A stretch of DNA of 64,000 nucleotides, taken from contig NZ_JBLZFZ010000013.1 in the NCBI RefSeq assembly GCF_050753385.1, positions 1-64,000 of the forward strand, in the 5' to 3' direction. The position numbers were made by a program, and so were the translations under genes. The notes beneath the pieces are model-generated. The model was not told where the DNA came from. It was given only the letters and a program-made list of their open reading frames with translations, and did not search any database. Positions 45,122 to 55,345 of the stretch are shown here, piece after piece. Each line of letters starts with the position of its first letter. The first letter of the stretch is position 1. Source of the stretch: Pantanalinema rosaneae (GTDB lineage: Bacteria > Cyanobacteriota > Cyanobacteriia > Leptolyngbyales > Leptolyngbyaceae).

Positions 45122-47680
45122 ATGACTAAACTGCGTAGTTATACTCAAAAGAGACGAGAGCAGCGTGTTGATATCGAGTCCCCGCCTGACCAGTTTCAAC
45201 CTCGCTCGTTTACGCCTCAAGCGAAAGCCGCTACCGAGTCAGGACAGTCAGGCACACTCCAAACCGCCTTAACCAGAAGCCAGCGCTACGGTCATACTCT
45301 AGAAAACGTGGCTGTCAATGCGGCAGATCGGGCAGAGAGAGTGACTCTCCAACCGCAGTTAACGGTGGGAGAACCAGGGGATCACTATGAACAGGAGGCG
45401 GATGCGGTCGCTGCTCAGGTGGTCGATCGCCTGGAATCATTTGAAGCTTCCCCTCGCAAAAAGCGGCGACAGTCTGATTCAGAGCCAATCCCTCCCAGCC
45501 AGTCCATTCAACCCTTAGTCCAGACCCAGACAGAGGCAGCGTCGCCAGCCGCGAATACTCACTTAGAAGGGGCGATCGCGGGAGCCAGGGGCAGTGGGGA
45601 TGCTTTGTCCGATCCGGTGCGGCAACCTCTGGAGCGATCGTTTGGGGCAGATTTCAGTGGAGTCAAGATCCATACAGATGCAGAATCGCATCGGCTCAAC
45701 CGCTCCCTTGGTTCCCGGGCATTTACTACCCAGCAAGATATTTTCTTCAAGCAAGGGGAATATAATCCCAACACACGGTCAGGGAAAGAACTATTAGCCC
45801 ATGAATTGACCCATGTCGTGCAACAAAATGGCTCTACGGTGCAGCGACGATCGTCAGCGCAACCAGTAGTGCCATCGGTGCAACGTCTGACGACTTCAGG
45901 AATACTGCAACGTAAATCTGCCAGCGTGGTACATGGGGAGAGTACCCATTTGCGGGAGTTTCAGCGATCCGCTACAACTGGAGCCTATGTGGTTCTGGAG
46001 AAGAAACAGATAGGTCCGAACCTGAAAGGCAACAAGTTTGTATTAGATGTGGATGACGCGACTCCCGATTCAACTGGGCAGTGGCTCAAAGCCAAAGTAA
46101 CTCAAGGCACAACGACTTACGAAGGCTTTATTCGGGCGAATAAGGTGAAGTTTGCCGGGTTGGGAGTGACGGGGGCGCGAGAAGTCGCGGATGAGGCGGC
46201 TCGGGGGAATACGCTGCGGGATGGTGCTCCTGTCCATGAGGCTGAAGGGCAAACCCTGGATAACCTGGCAGATGTCACGGATTTATCGGGTGGCAAAACC
46301 ACCGATCCGATGGCTAATGCGTTGGATACCGAGCACTTGAAACAACGGCAGGGCAGCTTGCTGGTGGATAAGGAGAATGCCAGTGAAAGTATTAGTGGTC
46401 ATAAAAATCGCTTAGATGCCACAGCCGGTGTAGCTGATACGGTGGGTGGGCTAGTGGCGATGGCGCAAGCCGTCAAGAGCTACAAGGAGTCTGAGTCCCG
46501 CATGGATAAGACGGGTGCGGTGCTGTCGGGAGTTGGTGGTGTCAGTCAAACAGTCGCTGGGGGGACAAAAGCGGTTGACTCGATCGCCAAATCCAGTGGT
46601 AAGGATAAAGGGGTGGGCGATTCAGATATCGCTGGCAAATGGACTGGCTCCGTCGGTGATGCCATCTCCTCGGTGAAGGAAGCCTTCTTTACCGTGAAAT
46701 CGATTTACGACCTGTATACAAAAGCCACCAGTGATGAGGGCGCGAGTAAGGGGGAAGTGTTCCGGGGTGTGATGGACACGATCCTGGGTTTGTTGAAGAC
46801 TGCGGCTTCTGTAGTGAAATCGGTGAAAGGCTTTTTGGAAATTGCCCAGGGTGGGGTGAATGCCGCCTTAGCCTCTACGATTCCTGGTTTAACGATCGCC
46901 ATCAGTGGTGCCACGATCGCCGTCAAGGTTTACAACATTCTCTGGTCGCATGTCAGTAGTAAACGGATGAAAGCCATGCGGCAGCAGTTTAAGCAGAAGA
47001 GTGCGGGCAAGGACTACTTGTACCAATACACCCGGAAGACGGGCATCATTACCAAGACCGACAAGACGACTAATAAAGTTGATCTGCTTAAACTGCAAGC
47101 CCGGAAGCTGGCGTTAGAAACCAAAGAAACAGCGAACACGATTACTCCAGAAGAACAGCAAGAACTGCATGGGATCCGCGAGTACGAACTTGCCAGCGAG
47201 ATGAAGTACATCAATAAGAAGCGGAAGACCAGAGCCGGAATTCAGATCGGCATTGAAATGACTAAGATCGCTGGTGATATTGCCACCTTGACCGGACAGG
47301 GTGCCGTTGCCGGAGTTCCCCTCAAGATGCTGGCAGGGGGTACAGAAGTGGGCATGAGTGTGACGCGGCGGGTGAAACAGTATGGTCGCGATCGAGCGGC
47401 TCAAACTGGAGCCTGGGAAATTACCAAAAAGGTATTTAATGCTGAAAAATCCTCGGATAAGAAACATGCGAAACGGGTCAGAGATACGGAAGTCATCTTC
47501 CAGATGATTGCTAAACTCCCTGCCCATGATCCGAATGTGCCGACCATTGTTGAAAGCTACCAACGGGTGGAGCATTACATCATTGCCGCAGGATGCGAAC
47601 CCCATGCCCTGTATCGTCTGAATGGTGATATTCCTGCCCAGAAGAAACTGCTGATTGAGTCGATGAAGCAGCGCGAGTAA
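45122..47680 (+). CDS. Large DUF4157 metallopeptidase-like protein, putative injection-system cargo/toxin
   Basis: 852 residues. N-terminus: a basic start, RSFTPQ at about 28, and the leader motif LQTALTRSQRYGHTLENVAV at 46-65. Then VGEPGDHYEQEADAVAAQVV (about 82-102) and DUF4157 with the zinc-peptidase motif HELTH at 227-231 followed by VVQQ. After a beta-rich segment (about 265-350), the C-terminal ~450 residues are long amphipathic/hydrophobic helices (for example ALASTIPGLTIAISGATIAV) and a charged tail. DUF4157 proteins are commonly encoded near contractile injection systems and toxins as cargo. No CIS structural gene is in this window. The next gene is a chaperone-like protein 41 bases on. 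Confidence 0.75.
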   Translation: MTKLRSYTQKRREQRVDIESPPDQFQPRSFTPQAKAATESGQSGTLQTALTRSQRYGHTLENVAVNAADRAERVTLQPQLTVGEPGDHYEQEADAVAAQVVDRLESFEASPRKKRRQSDSEPIPPSQSIQPLVQTQTEAASPAANTHLEGAIAGARGSGDALSDPVRQPLERSFGADFSGVKIHTDAESHRLNRSLGSRAFTTQQDIFFKQGEYNPNTRSGKELLAHELTHVVQQNGSTVQRRSSAQPVVPSVQRLTTSGILQRKSASVVHGESTHLREFQRSATTGAYVVLEKKQIGPNLKGNKFVLDVDDATPDSTGQWLKAKVTQGTTTYEGFIRANKVKFAGLGVTGAREVADEAARGNTLRDGAPVHEAEGQTLDNLADVTDLSGGKTTDPMANALDTEHLKQRQGSLLVDKENASESISGHKNRLDATAGVADTVGGLVAMAQAVKSYKESESRMDKTGAVLSGVGGVSQTVAGGTKAVDSIAKSSGKDKGVGDSDIAGKWTGSVGDAISSVKEAFFTVKSIYDLYTKATSDEGASKGEVFRGVMDTILGLLKTAASVVKSVKGFLEIAQGGVNAALASTIPGLTIAISGATIAVKVYNILWSHVSSKRMKAMRQQFKQKSAGKDYLYQYTRKTGIITKTDKTTNKVDLLKLQARKLALETKETANTITPEEQQELHGIREYELASEMKYINKKRKTRAGIQIGIEMTKIAGDIATLTGQGAVAGVPLKMLAGGTEVGMSVTRRVKQYGRDRAAQTGAWEITKKVFNAEKSSDKKHAKRVRDTEVIFQMIAKLPAHDPNVPTIVESYQRVEHYIIAAGCEPHALYRLNGDIPAQKKLLIESMKQRE

Positions 47681-47721
47681 ATTAGTATAAGCTTGTTGTC
47701 AATCTTTATCCGGTACAACTC

Positions 47722-48246
47722 ATGATTTCCGAAGCCACTCATGCCAGAAATTTGGCTGAACTTGATTTTCTCAAACGTTACATGGATGAGATTGGGCTGG
47801 AATCGAAACTGGTGGAGCGATCGCCCGAAGTGCCGATTAACGTATTACTGACAGCGATCGCTAAGGACAAACAGGGGCGCGATCGGGCGATCAATTTCTC
47901 CTATATCCCTACCTCAGACGAGGATTTAGAAGCCATTAACCTGTTGCAACTTTATACCTCTGTGCCCTGCGACTTTAATCCCGACTACCGGGACGCATTG
48001 GAAAAGCTATTAATGGCGATTAATGGGGTTTTAGCGCTAGGTCACTATAACCTCAAACCCAATAACGAGTTATTCTACCGATACATTTATATTGCGCCTA
48101 AGGATGAATTATTGAATCAGGCTGCTATTACCGAAACGGTACTTTTGTTTGTGTATACCCAGGATATGTTTGTTGACTTAATTGATGCTGTTGCCAGTGG
48201 AAAAACCGATTTACAAACGGCGCTCAAGGAATTAGAGAGTGAGTAA
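47722..48246 (+). CDS. YbjN/type III chaperone-like protein
   Basis: 174 residues, acidic, one compact alpha/beta domain. Pattern: an N-terminal helix, strands INVLLTAIAKDK and INFSYIPT, then a helix with ALEKLLMAINGVLALGHYNL, strand ELFYRYIYIAP, and a C-terminal long helix after ITETVLLFVYTQ. This resembles YbjN and CesT-class secretion chaperones. It follows the DUF4157 gene by 41 bases on the same strand, so it may be that protein's dedicated chaperone or immunity partner. The fold assignment is from pattern only. Confidence 0.55.
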   Translation: MISEATHARNLAELDFLKRYMDEIGLESKLVERSPEVPINVLLTAIAKDKQGRDRAINFSYIPTSDEDLEAINLLQLYTSVPCDFNPDYRDALEKLLMAINGVLALGHYNLKPNNELFYRYIYIAPKDELLNQAAITETVLLFVYTQDMFVDLIDAVASGKTDLQTALKELESE

Positions 48247-48332
48247 AAACACTCATCATCTAACTGGCACGTTTGGAATCTATGAGACGTGTTATGCCAA
48301 TTGCCAAAGTCGGCTGGGATCAATATCACTGT

Positions 48333-49514
48333 TCAACTGATTAATTCCTGGAAAGTGGCTTGTTCCCGCAGCAGATCAAAGGCTGGATCCGTCTTCGCCA
48401 TTTCCTTGCACCGATCGCCATTCAGGTGGATCGCCTGTTGCAGGGTAGTTAAACTCAAATCCCCCTGTCCCTGGAGTGCCTGACACCGAGCTTTACCAAA
48501 CCATGCCAGGGAAGCATCAGGTTTCAGTTGAATGGCTTGGTCATAGGCGACGATCGCCTCATCCCACCGTTGTAGTTTCGCCAGTACAGTGCCGCGCCCA
48601 AACCAGGCTTCCGAGCTATCGGGTTTCAGTTGAATCGTGCGATCGTAGGCCGCGATCGCAGCCTCATAATTTTGCAGTTTGGCAAGAATAGCTCCACGGC
48701 TCAACCAGGCTTTGGCATTCTCTGGTTCCATCTGAATTGCCTTGTCATAACAAGCGATCGCATCCTCATAGCGATTCTCAAAATAAAGCGCTTTTCCCTG
48801 TTCAACATAATCATTAGCCGTAAATGACAATTGCGAATTAGTCGATTTCAATTGTTCTAATTGGCGGGTCAGGGCGTGAATTTTTTCCTTGGCTTCCGGG
48901 GTGGCCGAATCACGGATAGGAGAAGGGGTAATCTGAGCTAATTCCTGAATAATCTGATCCTTCTCGCGTTGAGCATCGGAGAACAGACTTTTTAATTGAG
49001 ACAGTTGGGCTTGAAATTCCGCTTCGAGTTGTTCTACTCGCTGTTGGAAGGCAGCCGCCTGCTGCTTCAGTTCGGTGGCAACTTCGGCTTCCAGTTGGCG
49101 ATCCACTTCCTCCTGAATCTGCCGTTTGGTTTCCCCAATAATCTGGTTAATCACACTGCGACGAATAAACCAGATGCTCACAGCCGCGAGGATCGGTAGA
49201 GCAGTCAATACACCCAATAGCACATTTAATAGTGTGGTGGTATGCCCAAAGGCGCGATCGACCTCCGCTTGAATTTGGGCCCGAATTGCCAGACTGCGAT
49301 TAATGTCATCTTCCACCAAATCCTGGAGTTGCCGATCTTCTCGTAGTCGTTCCAGCTTCACCCAGAAGGGATCTAATGGCGAATTGGGCACAGGGGTCAC
49401 TTTGACAGAATTGGCTGGAAGTTCAGTCGGCTCAGCCCCCGCGATCGTAGGGGAGAGAAGACTGAGTGACAATACGATCGCCCCGATTGCCACAATTCGA
49501 GTCCACATACTCAT
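48333..49514 (-). CDS. Membrane-anchored coiled-coil/TPR protein
   Basis: About 393 residues from the ATG at 49514 (frame opens at 49574). Signal peptide TRIVAIGAIVLSLSLLSPTIAGAEP, a membrane helix (TTTLLNVLLGVLTALPILAAVSIWFI, about residues 90-115), a coiled coil (about 120-215), then four tetratricopeptide repeats starting at YVEQGKALYFENRYEDAIACYDKAIQ. TPRs would face the side opposite the short N-terminus. A scaffold for protein complexes, common in cyanobacteria. Confidence 0.78.
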   Translation of the reverse strand: MSMWTRIVAIGAIVLSLSLLSPTIAGAEPTELPANSVKVTPVPNSPLDPFWVKLERLREDRQLQDLVEDDINRSLAIRAQIQAEVDRAFGHTTTLLNVLLGVLTALPILAAVSIWFIRRSVINQIIGETKRQIQEEVDRQLEAEVATELKQQAAAFQQRVEQLEAEFQAQLSQLKSLFSDAQREKDQIIQELAQITPSPIRDSATPEAKEKIHALTRQLEQLKSTNSQLSFTANDYVEQGKALYFENRYEDAIACYDKAIQMEPENAKAWLSRGAILAKLQNYEAAIAAYDRTIQLKPDSSEAWFGRGTVLAKLQRWDEAIVAYDQAIQLKPDASLAWFGKARCQALQGQGDLSLTTLQQAIHLNGDRCKEMAKTDPAFDLLREQATFQELIS

Positions 49515-49733
49515 AGCGTTGATTTGCACAGGTGAAGATCCGGGTTTCCCAAACTGAGCCGGGAAGAAAGTCACTGATAGCGTAACTCTAGTTTTGTGGA
49601 GTTATTCGCTTTAACAGAAAAAATACTGATACAACGACCTGGTAATTCCATTTAAAATCTGAAATATAGCCGTTGATTCAGCCTGTTTTGCCTGCCCCCC
49701 TCCTCGCCAGCGTTGCCCCAGCCCGAGTTTATC

Positions 49734-52364
49734 ATGCAGCCCTCTTCGCGTGTTGATTTGCCGACGTTAGAGCAGGTGCTCGATCGTTCTCCTCTGATCG
49801 TGCAAGCAGATACCACCCTACAGGCTGTGATTGCCCTGATGGGTGAAGCCACAAATTTAACGTCAGAGGCTAGAGATCCCAGGATTAGCAGTTGTGTGTT
49901 GGTGGTAGAACCATCTCATCTGGTTGGGATCTTGACTGTCCATGATGTTATACGATTCATGGCAAACCGAATGGATTACACCGCACTCCCAGTATCGGAG
50001 GTGATGACACAACCCGTGATTGCCCTGCCAGTTGCAACCGGGTCGCCAGCCTTAGTCGCTTTATCGTTAATGCGGCAGCATCAAATTCGCCACCTGCCCG
50101 TGATTGATGAATTGGGCAACCCGGTAGGACTAATTACTCAAAAAAGTTTATTGCAAGCCTTCGATCCAATCAGATGGATAGAGGGTTTGCAATCCTTACA
50201 GGGATTAGCACAGGCACAAACTCAATGGCAAGCGACCCAGGAGGAGTTGGAACAACGGGTGGCAAGGCGAACCGCAGAACTCGTGTTAGCCAATGCCTAT
50301 TTACGCCAACGAGAAAGCCAATGGCAGGGATTATTTGACAATGCTCTCGATGCGATCGCGATTACCGATGATGCCGGATATTATACCGATGTGAATCCGG
50401 CTGCCTGTGCCCTCTTGGGAGTTGCTAGAGAGGAGCTAATTGGGCTCAGGGTAGCTGATTTCTCTGATCCAGCGTTGGACTTTGACCAGCTCTGGACTGC
50501 CTTCCTCCAGTCGGGACAGCTATCAGGAGAGTACCGGGTATATCGGCGGGATGGCACTGTCCGAGATGTCGAGTTTAACGCCGTCGCCAACTTTATCCCC
50601 CATCGCCATTTGTCGATTTTGCGCGATATTAGCGATCGCAAACAAGCCGAGATGGCGTTACAGCAACAATTAGCCCGAGAACAATTAATTGCTGAAATCA
50701 CTCATTCCATTCGGCAAACGTTGGATGTTAATGAAGTCTTACAGCGCACCGTTGATCAAGTCCGGCACATCTTGCAGACCGATCGGGTGATTATCTTTCG
50801 CTTTCGATCGAATTGGCAGGGTGAGGTGGTGACGGAGTCGGTGGATGCCCCGTGGACAGCGATTCTCTCCACCATCATCTCCGATCCTTGCTTCAGCGAT
50901 CGCTATATTGAACCCTATCGTCAGGGGCGTATTTCTACCATTACTAACCTCCATACCGAAGCAATTGAACCCTGCTATGTGGAACTATTAGCCCACTTCC
51001 AAGTGCAAGCCAATCTTGTAGTCCCGATTCTGCACAGTGATCAATTATGGGGTCTATTGATTGCCCATCATTGTGCCAGTCCACGGCAATGGCAGCCGGA
51101 AGAGATCGAATTATTGCGGCAACTGGCGAATCAGGTTGGCATTGCGATTTACCAATCGGAACTCTACCAACAAACCCGCCATGAATTGCTAGAACGGCAA
51201 CGGATTCAGGATGCGCTTCAGGAGAGTGAAGAACGGTTTCGATCGCTCAGCACTTCTGCCCCGATTGGCATTTTACAAATGAATGCTGATGGGATCTGTC
51301 TGTATGCCAATGCCCGCTGGCAAGTCATGACTGGACTCCAAGCAGCCGATTGTTTAGGAAATGGGTGGATGCAACCGATTCATCCGGAAGACCGACCGAT
51401 GATTGTCGCCGCATGGGAAAAGATGCTTCAGCAGCAGCAAGAATGTGCCTGTGAATTCCGCGTACTCACGCCCCAAAATCAGGTGCGATGGATAGCGGCT
51501 CATGCTGCCCCCATGCGATCGACGACTGGCAAAATCATTGGTTATGTCAGTACCCAGATTGATATCACCGAGCGCAAACAGGCAGAGGTTGCCCTTGAGG
51601 AGAAACGGCAACTGGAGGCACAATTTTACCGGGCGCAACGCCTGGAAAGTTTGGGAACGTTAGCCAGTGGCATTGCCCATGATCTGAACAATGTGTTTAC
51701 CCCGATCCTGGTGTTGTCCCAAATTCTGACACAGAAGTTCTCCCATCTCGATCCGCGATCGCGGGAAATTTTAGAAACCATTCAGGGTAGCGCTCGACAC
51801 GGCTCAGAACTGATTCAGCAAATTCTGACGTTTACCCGTGGGACAGAGGGTAAGTGTATTACCGTACAGGTGAGGCAACTGCTTTTAGAAACGGTGAAAG
51901 TGATTGAGCAAACCTTTCCTAAATCGATCGCCATTCATCCGTCGATTCCTCCTCAGGATCTATGGTTGATTGAGGCAGATCCCACCCAAGTCCAGCAAGT
52001 GGTAATGAATCTATGTGTCAATGCCCGTGATGCCATGCCGGATGGCGGCACCCTGACAATTTCGGTAGAAAACCATTACGTCCACAGTCGGGTTGCTCGA
52101 CTCAACCTGGACGCTCGGGTTGGTAACTATGTGTTAATCACCGTGGCAGATACCGGAAGCGGCATGTCGCCAGAATTGCTCGATCGCATTTTTGATCCGT
52201 TCTTTACCACTAAAGATCCGGGTAGAGGCACAGGCTTGGGGTTGGCAACCGTTCTCGGGATTGTTAAAAAACATGGAGGTTTTTTACAGGTCTTCAGTCA
52301 GGTTGGTCATGGTAGCCAATTTAAAGTGTATTTACCTGCCCAACAACCCGAGAGAACAAAGTAA
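49734..52364 (+). CDS. CBS-PAS-GAF-PAS sensor histidine kinase
   Basis: 876 residues from the ATG at 49734 (a TTG start at 49713 is also in frame). Order: two CBS repeats (about residues 8-145), a coiled coil, PAS (about 190-300), GAF (about 315-465), PAS-PAC (about 480-615), then HisKA with His649 (GIAHDLNNVFTPIL) and an ATPase domain with VVMNLCVNARDAMPDGG, DTGSGM and GTGLGLATV. The GAF lacks a clear chromophore cysteine. CBS pairs usually sense adenosine nucleotides. No receiver domain or adjacent response regulator. Confidence 0.88.
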   Translation: MQPSSRVDLPTLEQVLDRSPLIVQADTTLQAVIALMGEATNLTSEARDPRISSCVLVVEPSHLVGILTVHDVIRFMANRMDYTALPVSEVMTQPVIALPVATGSPALVALSLMRQHQIRHLPVIDELGNPVGLITQKSLLQAFDPIRWIEGLQSLQGLAQAQTQWQATQEELEQRVARRTAELVLANAYLRQRESQWQGLFDNALDAIAITDDAGYYTDVNPAACALLGVAREELIGLRVADFSDPALDFDQLWTAFLQSGQLSGEYRVYRRDGTVRDVEFNAVANFIPHRHLSILRDISDRKQAEMALQQQLAREQLIAEITHSIRQTLDVNEVLQRTVDQVRHILQTDRVIIFRFRSNWQGEVVTESVDAPWTAILSTIISDPCFSDRYIEPYRQGRISTITNLHTEAIEPCYVELLAHFQVQANLVVPILHSDQLWGLLIAHHCASPRQWQPEEIELLRQLANQVGIAIYQSELYQQTRHELLERQRIQDALQESEERFRSLSTSAPIGILQMNADGICLYANARWQVMTGLQAADCLGNGWMQPIHPEDRPMIVAAWEKMLQQQQECACEFRVLTPQNQVRWIAAHAAPMRSTTGKIIGYVSTQIDITERKQAEVALEEKRQLEAQFYRAQRLESLGTLASGIAHDLNNVFTPILVLSQILTQKFSHLDPRSREILETIQGSARHGSELIQQILTFTRGTEGKCITVQVRQLLLETVKVIEQTFPKSIAIHPSIPPQDLWLIEADPTQVQQVVMNLCVNARDAMPDGGTLTISVENHYVHSRVARLNLDARVGNYVLITVADTGSGMSPELLDRIFDPFFTTKDPGRGTGLGLATVLGIVKKHGGFLQVFSQVGHGSQFKVYLPAQQPERTK

Positions 52365-52566
52365 GGGTGAAGCATCTGGATAAAAATTGATGCAATCCTC
52401 GCAGCGTCGCTCGTCCAACTGCTTTGTCCTTACTTTGATAAATAATCTATGAAGGATACAGGCAGTCTCACAGTTCCTTTACAACTCATCCCCCACAATA
52501 AGCACAGATCAATAGGCTTGAGATAGTTCCGCAAAATTTGCTTATCAACGGCTGGGGAGATTAACC

Positions 52567-53133
52567 ATGCTGCATTCTGATTCAAGTATTTACGTTAGCT
52601 CTGCTGCCGTCGCCTCTCCGTGGCAGGTGATTGAAGTTCTAGACCATCTTCAGCAGCAGTCGAGTAGCTCAACGCCTAGCTGTATTTATATCTATGACCT
52701 GGTTGATCAATGCAATATTTGTTCCAGTCAATCGATCGCCAGTCTATTGGGCTATGCGCCTAACCATCCTCTTATGCAGGAGGAACTGGGATTTGCTCAA
52801 CTCATTCATCCGGATGATTTGGAACGGGTGGCGGCTCATTTCCAAAAATTCACCACGTTGACTCCGGGGGAAGTGATCAAGGTGGAATATCGAATGCTGC
52901 GATCAGACGGCATCTGGCGACACCTACATTCCCAGGAGACGGTCTTTGTCCAAGCGTCAAATGGCTTACCATTACAGGTATTAGGAATAATTCAGGACAT
53001 CACCGACAGTCGCTCCTTAGACCAGCCACAAACTTGTATTGCCCATGTGATTGCCCATTTATCGGATTATGTTACGGTCATCGATCGCACCCGAATGATG
53101 GCGGATCTCCGTTGTTTATTGCAGGTTGGTTAA
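52567..53133 (+). CDS. PAS-fold protein without output domain
   Basis: 188 residues with one PAS-PAC module: IASLLGYAPNHPL, LIHPDDLERVAAHFQKF, YRMLRSDGIWRHLHSQETVF and LQVLGIIQDITDSR. The remaining ~45 C-terminal residues have no kinase, cyclase or receiver features. It may act as a sensor that binds another protein, or be a truncated sensor gene. Its 3' end overlaps the convergent kinase gene by 18 bases, which may reflect loss of a former C-terminal domain. Confidence 0.7.
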   Translation: MLHSDSSIYVSSAAVASPWQVIEVLDHLQQQSSSSTPSCIYIYDLVDQCNICSSQSIASLLGYAPNHPLMQEELGFAQLIHPDDLERVAAHFQKFTTLTPGEVIKVEYRMLRSDGIWRHLHSQETVFVQASNGLPLQVLGIIQDITDSRSLDQPQTCIAHVIAHLSDYVTVIDRTRMMADLRCLLQVG

Positions 53134-54960
53134 CGTCACTGTAAAACAAACGCGATGATGACCACTGGCAACCTCGATCGCCCCACCAATATGTTCAACT
53201 AACCGTTTGACCAACGCTAACCCTAACCCAGTACCACCATACTTCCAGGGATCGCTGTTGGGAATGCGGTAAAACTTATCAAAAATATGGGCACGATCGC
53301 GCTCAGAAATCTCCACGCCAGAATTGCTGACAGTTAACAGCATTGTAGGCGATCGGGGTGATGGCTCTAATCTGCCAGAGTTAGTTTCGACGGCTGCAAT
53401 CTCAATGGTTTCCCCGGCTGGGGTGTATTTGCAAGCGTTTTGAATCAGTTCAGTCAAAACTCGGTTTAACAACGCCATATCTGTTCTTAAGGGGGGTAAG
53501 TCAGGGGGAATATTAATCTGAATCTGTTGTTGTTGCTGCTGAAGACGTTCTTTGAACGGCTCAATAATTTGTGGGAGCGATTCCTGTAGGAGCACGTCGG
53601 TTAATATGCTCGACGGCTCTTCCGCTTCAAATTGCACAAAGTCTAACAGATTATTAATTAAACTGATTTCTCGCTGGCACTCGTTATTCAAAATTTGTAA
53701 ATAGTGCATGGCTTTAGAGAAGCTAAACCAATTTAAAACAATATCCTTAGGTGAGTCTAGTTGAGTGTCAAATTTACCTACACCCAGCACCGTTTTCAGC
53801 ATTTTGGCCGCCATTCTAATGGTTGCCATCGGCGATCGCAACTCATGGGAAATCGTACTGAGAAAATCATCCTTCAGTTGATTTAACCGTTCTAGCTCAT
53901 GCACCTGCACCTGCACCGCTTCATGTAACCGGGCTTGCCGCAGCGCGATCGCACACTGGTTCGTCACTTGCTGTACTAGACGGACTTCCAGTTCGGTAAA
54001 CGTTTCTCTAGCTGGGCGGTATAACCGAATATCACCTAGTACCCGTTGATCATCGACGATCGGACAGACTAACGTGACAGTGGCAGCATCCATCTCAAGA
54101 GGGCTATACGATTGGCGTAAATCACAAAATTGCAAAGTTTTACCCTGTAAAAGTTGCTCATATAATGCCGCCGACTCAGCCATTAATAGGGGCGGTTGAC
54201 AAGCCGTAGCGACTCTAGCTTGACTATACTCGTAGCAAACCTGGGCAGTTGCCTGTGTCAAATTGTAAAGCGTCGTGTCACATCGGATTGATCCCAATCC
54301 CTCAGCCAGTTCTTGCACAACGGCTGCTAAAATTTGGCATTCATCCAGGCTATCACGCACCTTGTCGCTAATGCGTTTCAGCAAGGCTTCAAAGTCTAAT
54401 GCTTGCTGAAGTTGAACAGTACGCTCCTGGATGCGTTGTTCCTGTGCTTCATACAGGTAAATATTCTCTAGGGCGATCGCGGTTGTGTCTGCCAGGGTTT
54501 GCAGTAACTCTAATTCTTGTGGGGTAGGGATATGGCGGGTTGCCCAATAGTTGCCAATTGCCCCGATCGGATCACGGGTACGAATTGGCACCATTGCCAA
54601 ACTCTGGACGAACGTGGGGCGATAGGCATCGACGGGAATGCGGGGATCGGCATAAATATCTTCAATGACCGCAGGCTGCTGATTTAGCATGACCCAACCA
54701 CTAATGCAGGCGCTCATGGGAAACCGCCCACCTTTCCACAGGGGACTGATGGCATCTTCGTCGGCATAGTAGCATTGGTCTTGATCGCGAAGCACAAAGG
54801 TAGCACCGTCAGCCCCGGTTAATTGCCGCGCGGCAGTCCGTACCGCCACCATGATGGTATCCAGATCCCGAGCAACAGCGAGTTGCTGAATGACTTGAAT
54901 CAGATGGTGCAATTGCTGATTGCGATGGTAAACTTCTGTCTCAACCAGATTGCTTTTCAT
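53116..54960 (-). CDS. GAF-GAF sensor histidine kinase
   Basis: 614 residues. Two GAF domains (about residues 25-180 and 195-340) with no attachment cysteine apparent, a coiled coil, then HisKA with the phospho-acceptor in LSTISHELRSPMATIRMAA, a long insert, and the ATPase domain with NRVLTELIQNACKYTPAG, VSNSGVEIS, and YGGTGLGLALVKR. No membrane segment, so it is a cytoplasmic sensor. Its start overlaps the stop of a small upstream frame by 4 bases. Confidence 0.88.
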   Translation of the reverse strand: MKSNLVETEVYHRNQQLHHLIQVIQQLAVARDLDTIMVAVRTAARQLTGADGATFVLRDQDQCYYADEDAISPLWKGGRFPMSACISGWVMLNQQPAVIEDIYADPRIPVDAYRPTFVQSLAMVPIRTRDPIGAIGNYWATRHIPTPQELELLQTLADTTAIALENIYLYEAQEQRIQERTVQLQQALDFEALLKRISDKVRDSLDECQILAAVVQELAEGLGSIRCDTTLYNLTQATAQVCYEYSQARVATACQPPLLMAESAALYEQLLQGKTLQFCDLRQSYSPLEMDAATVTLVCPIVDDQRVLGDIRLYRPARETFTELEVRLVQQVTNQCAIALRQARLHEAVQVQVHELERLNQLKDDFLSTISHELRSPMATIRMAAKMLKTVLGVGKFDTQLDSPKDIVLNWFSFSKAMHYLQILNNECQREISLINNLLDFVQFEAEEPSSILTDVLLQESLPQIIEPFKERLQQQQQQIQINIPPDLPPLRTDMALLNRVLTELIQNACKYTPAGETIEIAAVETNSGRLEPSPRSPTMLLTVSNSGVEISERDRAHIFDKFYRIPNSDPWKYGGTGLGLALVKRLVEHIGGAIEVASGHHRVCFTVTLTNLQ

Positions 54961-55175
54961 ACGGCTGGAGGCTGAAAGCCATGCTTTACTCTATTTTCAC
55001 ATAAGCATTTTGGAACAATCAGGTAGAACTTACGGATTCGGCAAACCAACGATTTTTTTCTCGCATCGTGAAACCGTTCTGGCAGAACCACTTTATATTC
55101 AGACACAGTAGTAGGGATCGGCATTTGCTGAGGTACTCTTTGTAAAACTTCAATAGCAATCATGTCCGACGGCAT
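54957..55175 (-). CDS. Possible small protein upstream of GAF kinase
   Basis: 72 codons whose stop overlaps the start of the GAF-GAF kinase (ATGA-type, 4 bases), the kind of overlap seen in real operons. The sequence (MPSDMIAIEVLQRVPQQ, then YKVVLPERFHDARK) has no family I recognise, and the basic C-terminal half looks noncoding. It could instead be the residue of a degraded gene. Confidence 0.3.
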   Translation of the reverse strand: MPSDMIAIEVLQRVPQQMPIPTTVSEYKVVLPERFHDARKKSLVCRIRKFYLIVPKCLCENRVKHGFQPPAV

Positions 55176-55345
55176 CAGCTAGCCTTTTCTGAATATGGAA
55201 CATTGCCCATCGATTTGAGTCTCAGATAGTCTTACCCCCCAGGATGTGTGATCGCTAGTCTTGATCGTGGCTGAACTGATTCGCCAGCATCCGGGATTTG
55301 CAAAACCATCGTTTAAACTGTCTTGAGACGTAATAGATTAGCCCA

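Noticed and set aside
44935..45220. Short minus-strand frames opposite the DUF4157 gene start
   Set aside because: They lie over the upstream region and the coding start of the 852-residue protein and show no protein-like composition.
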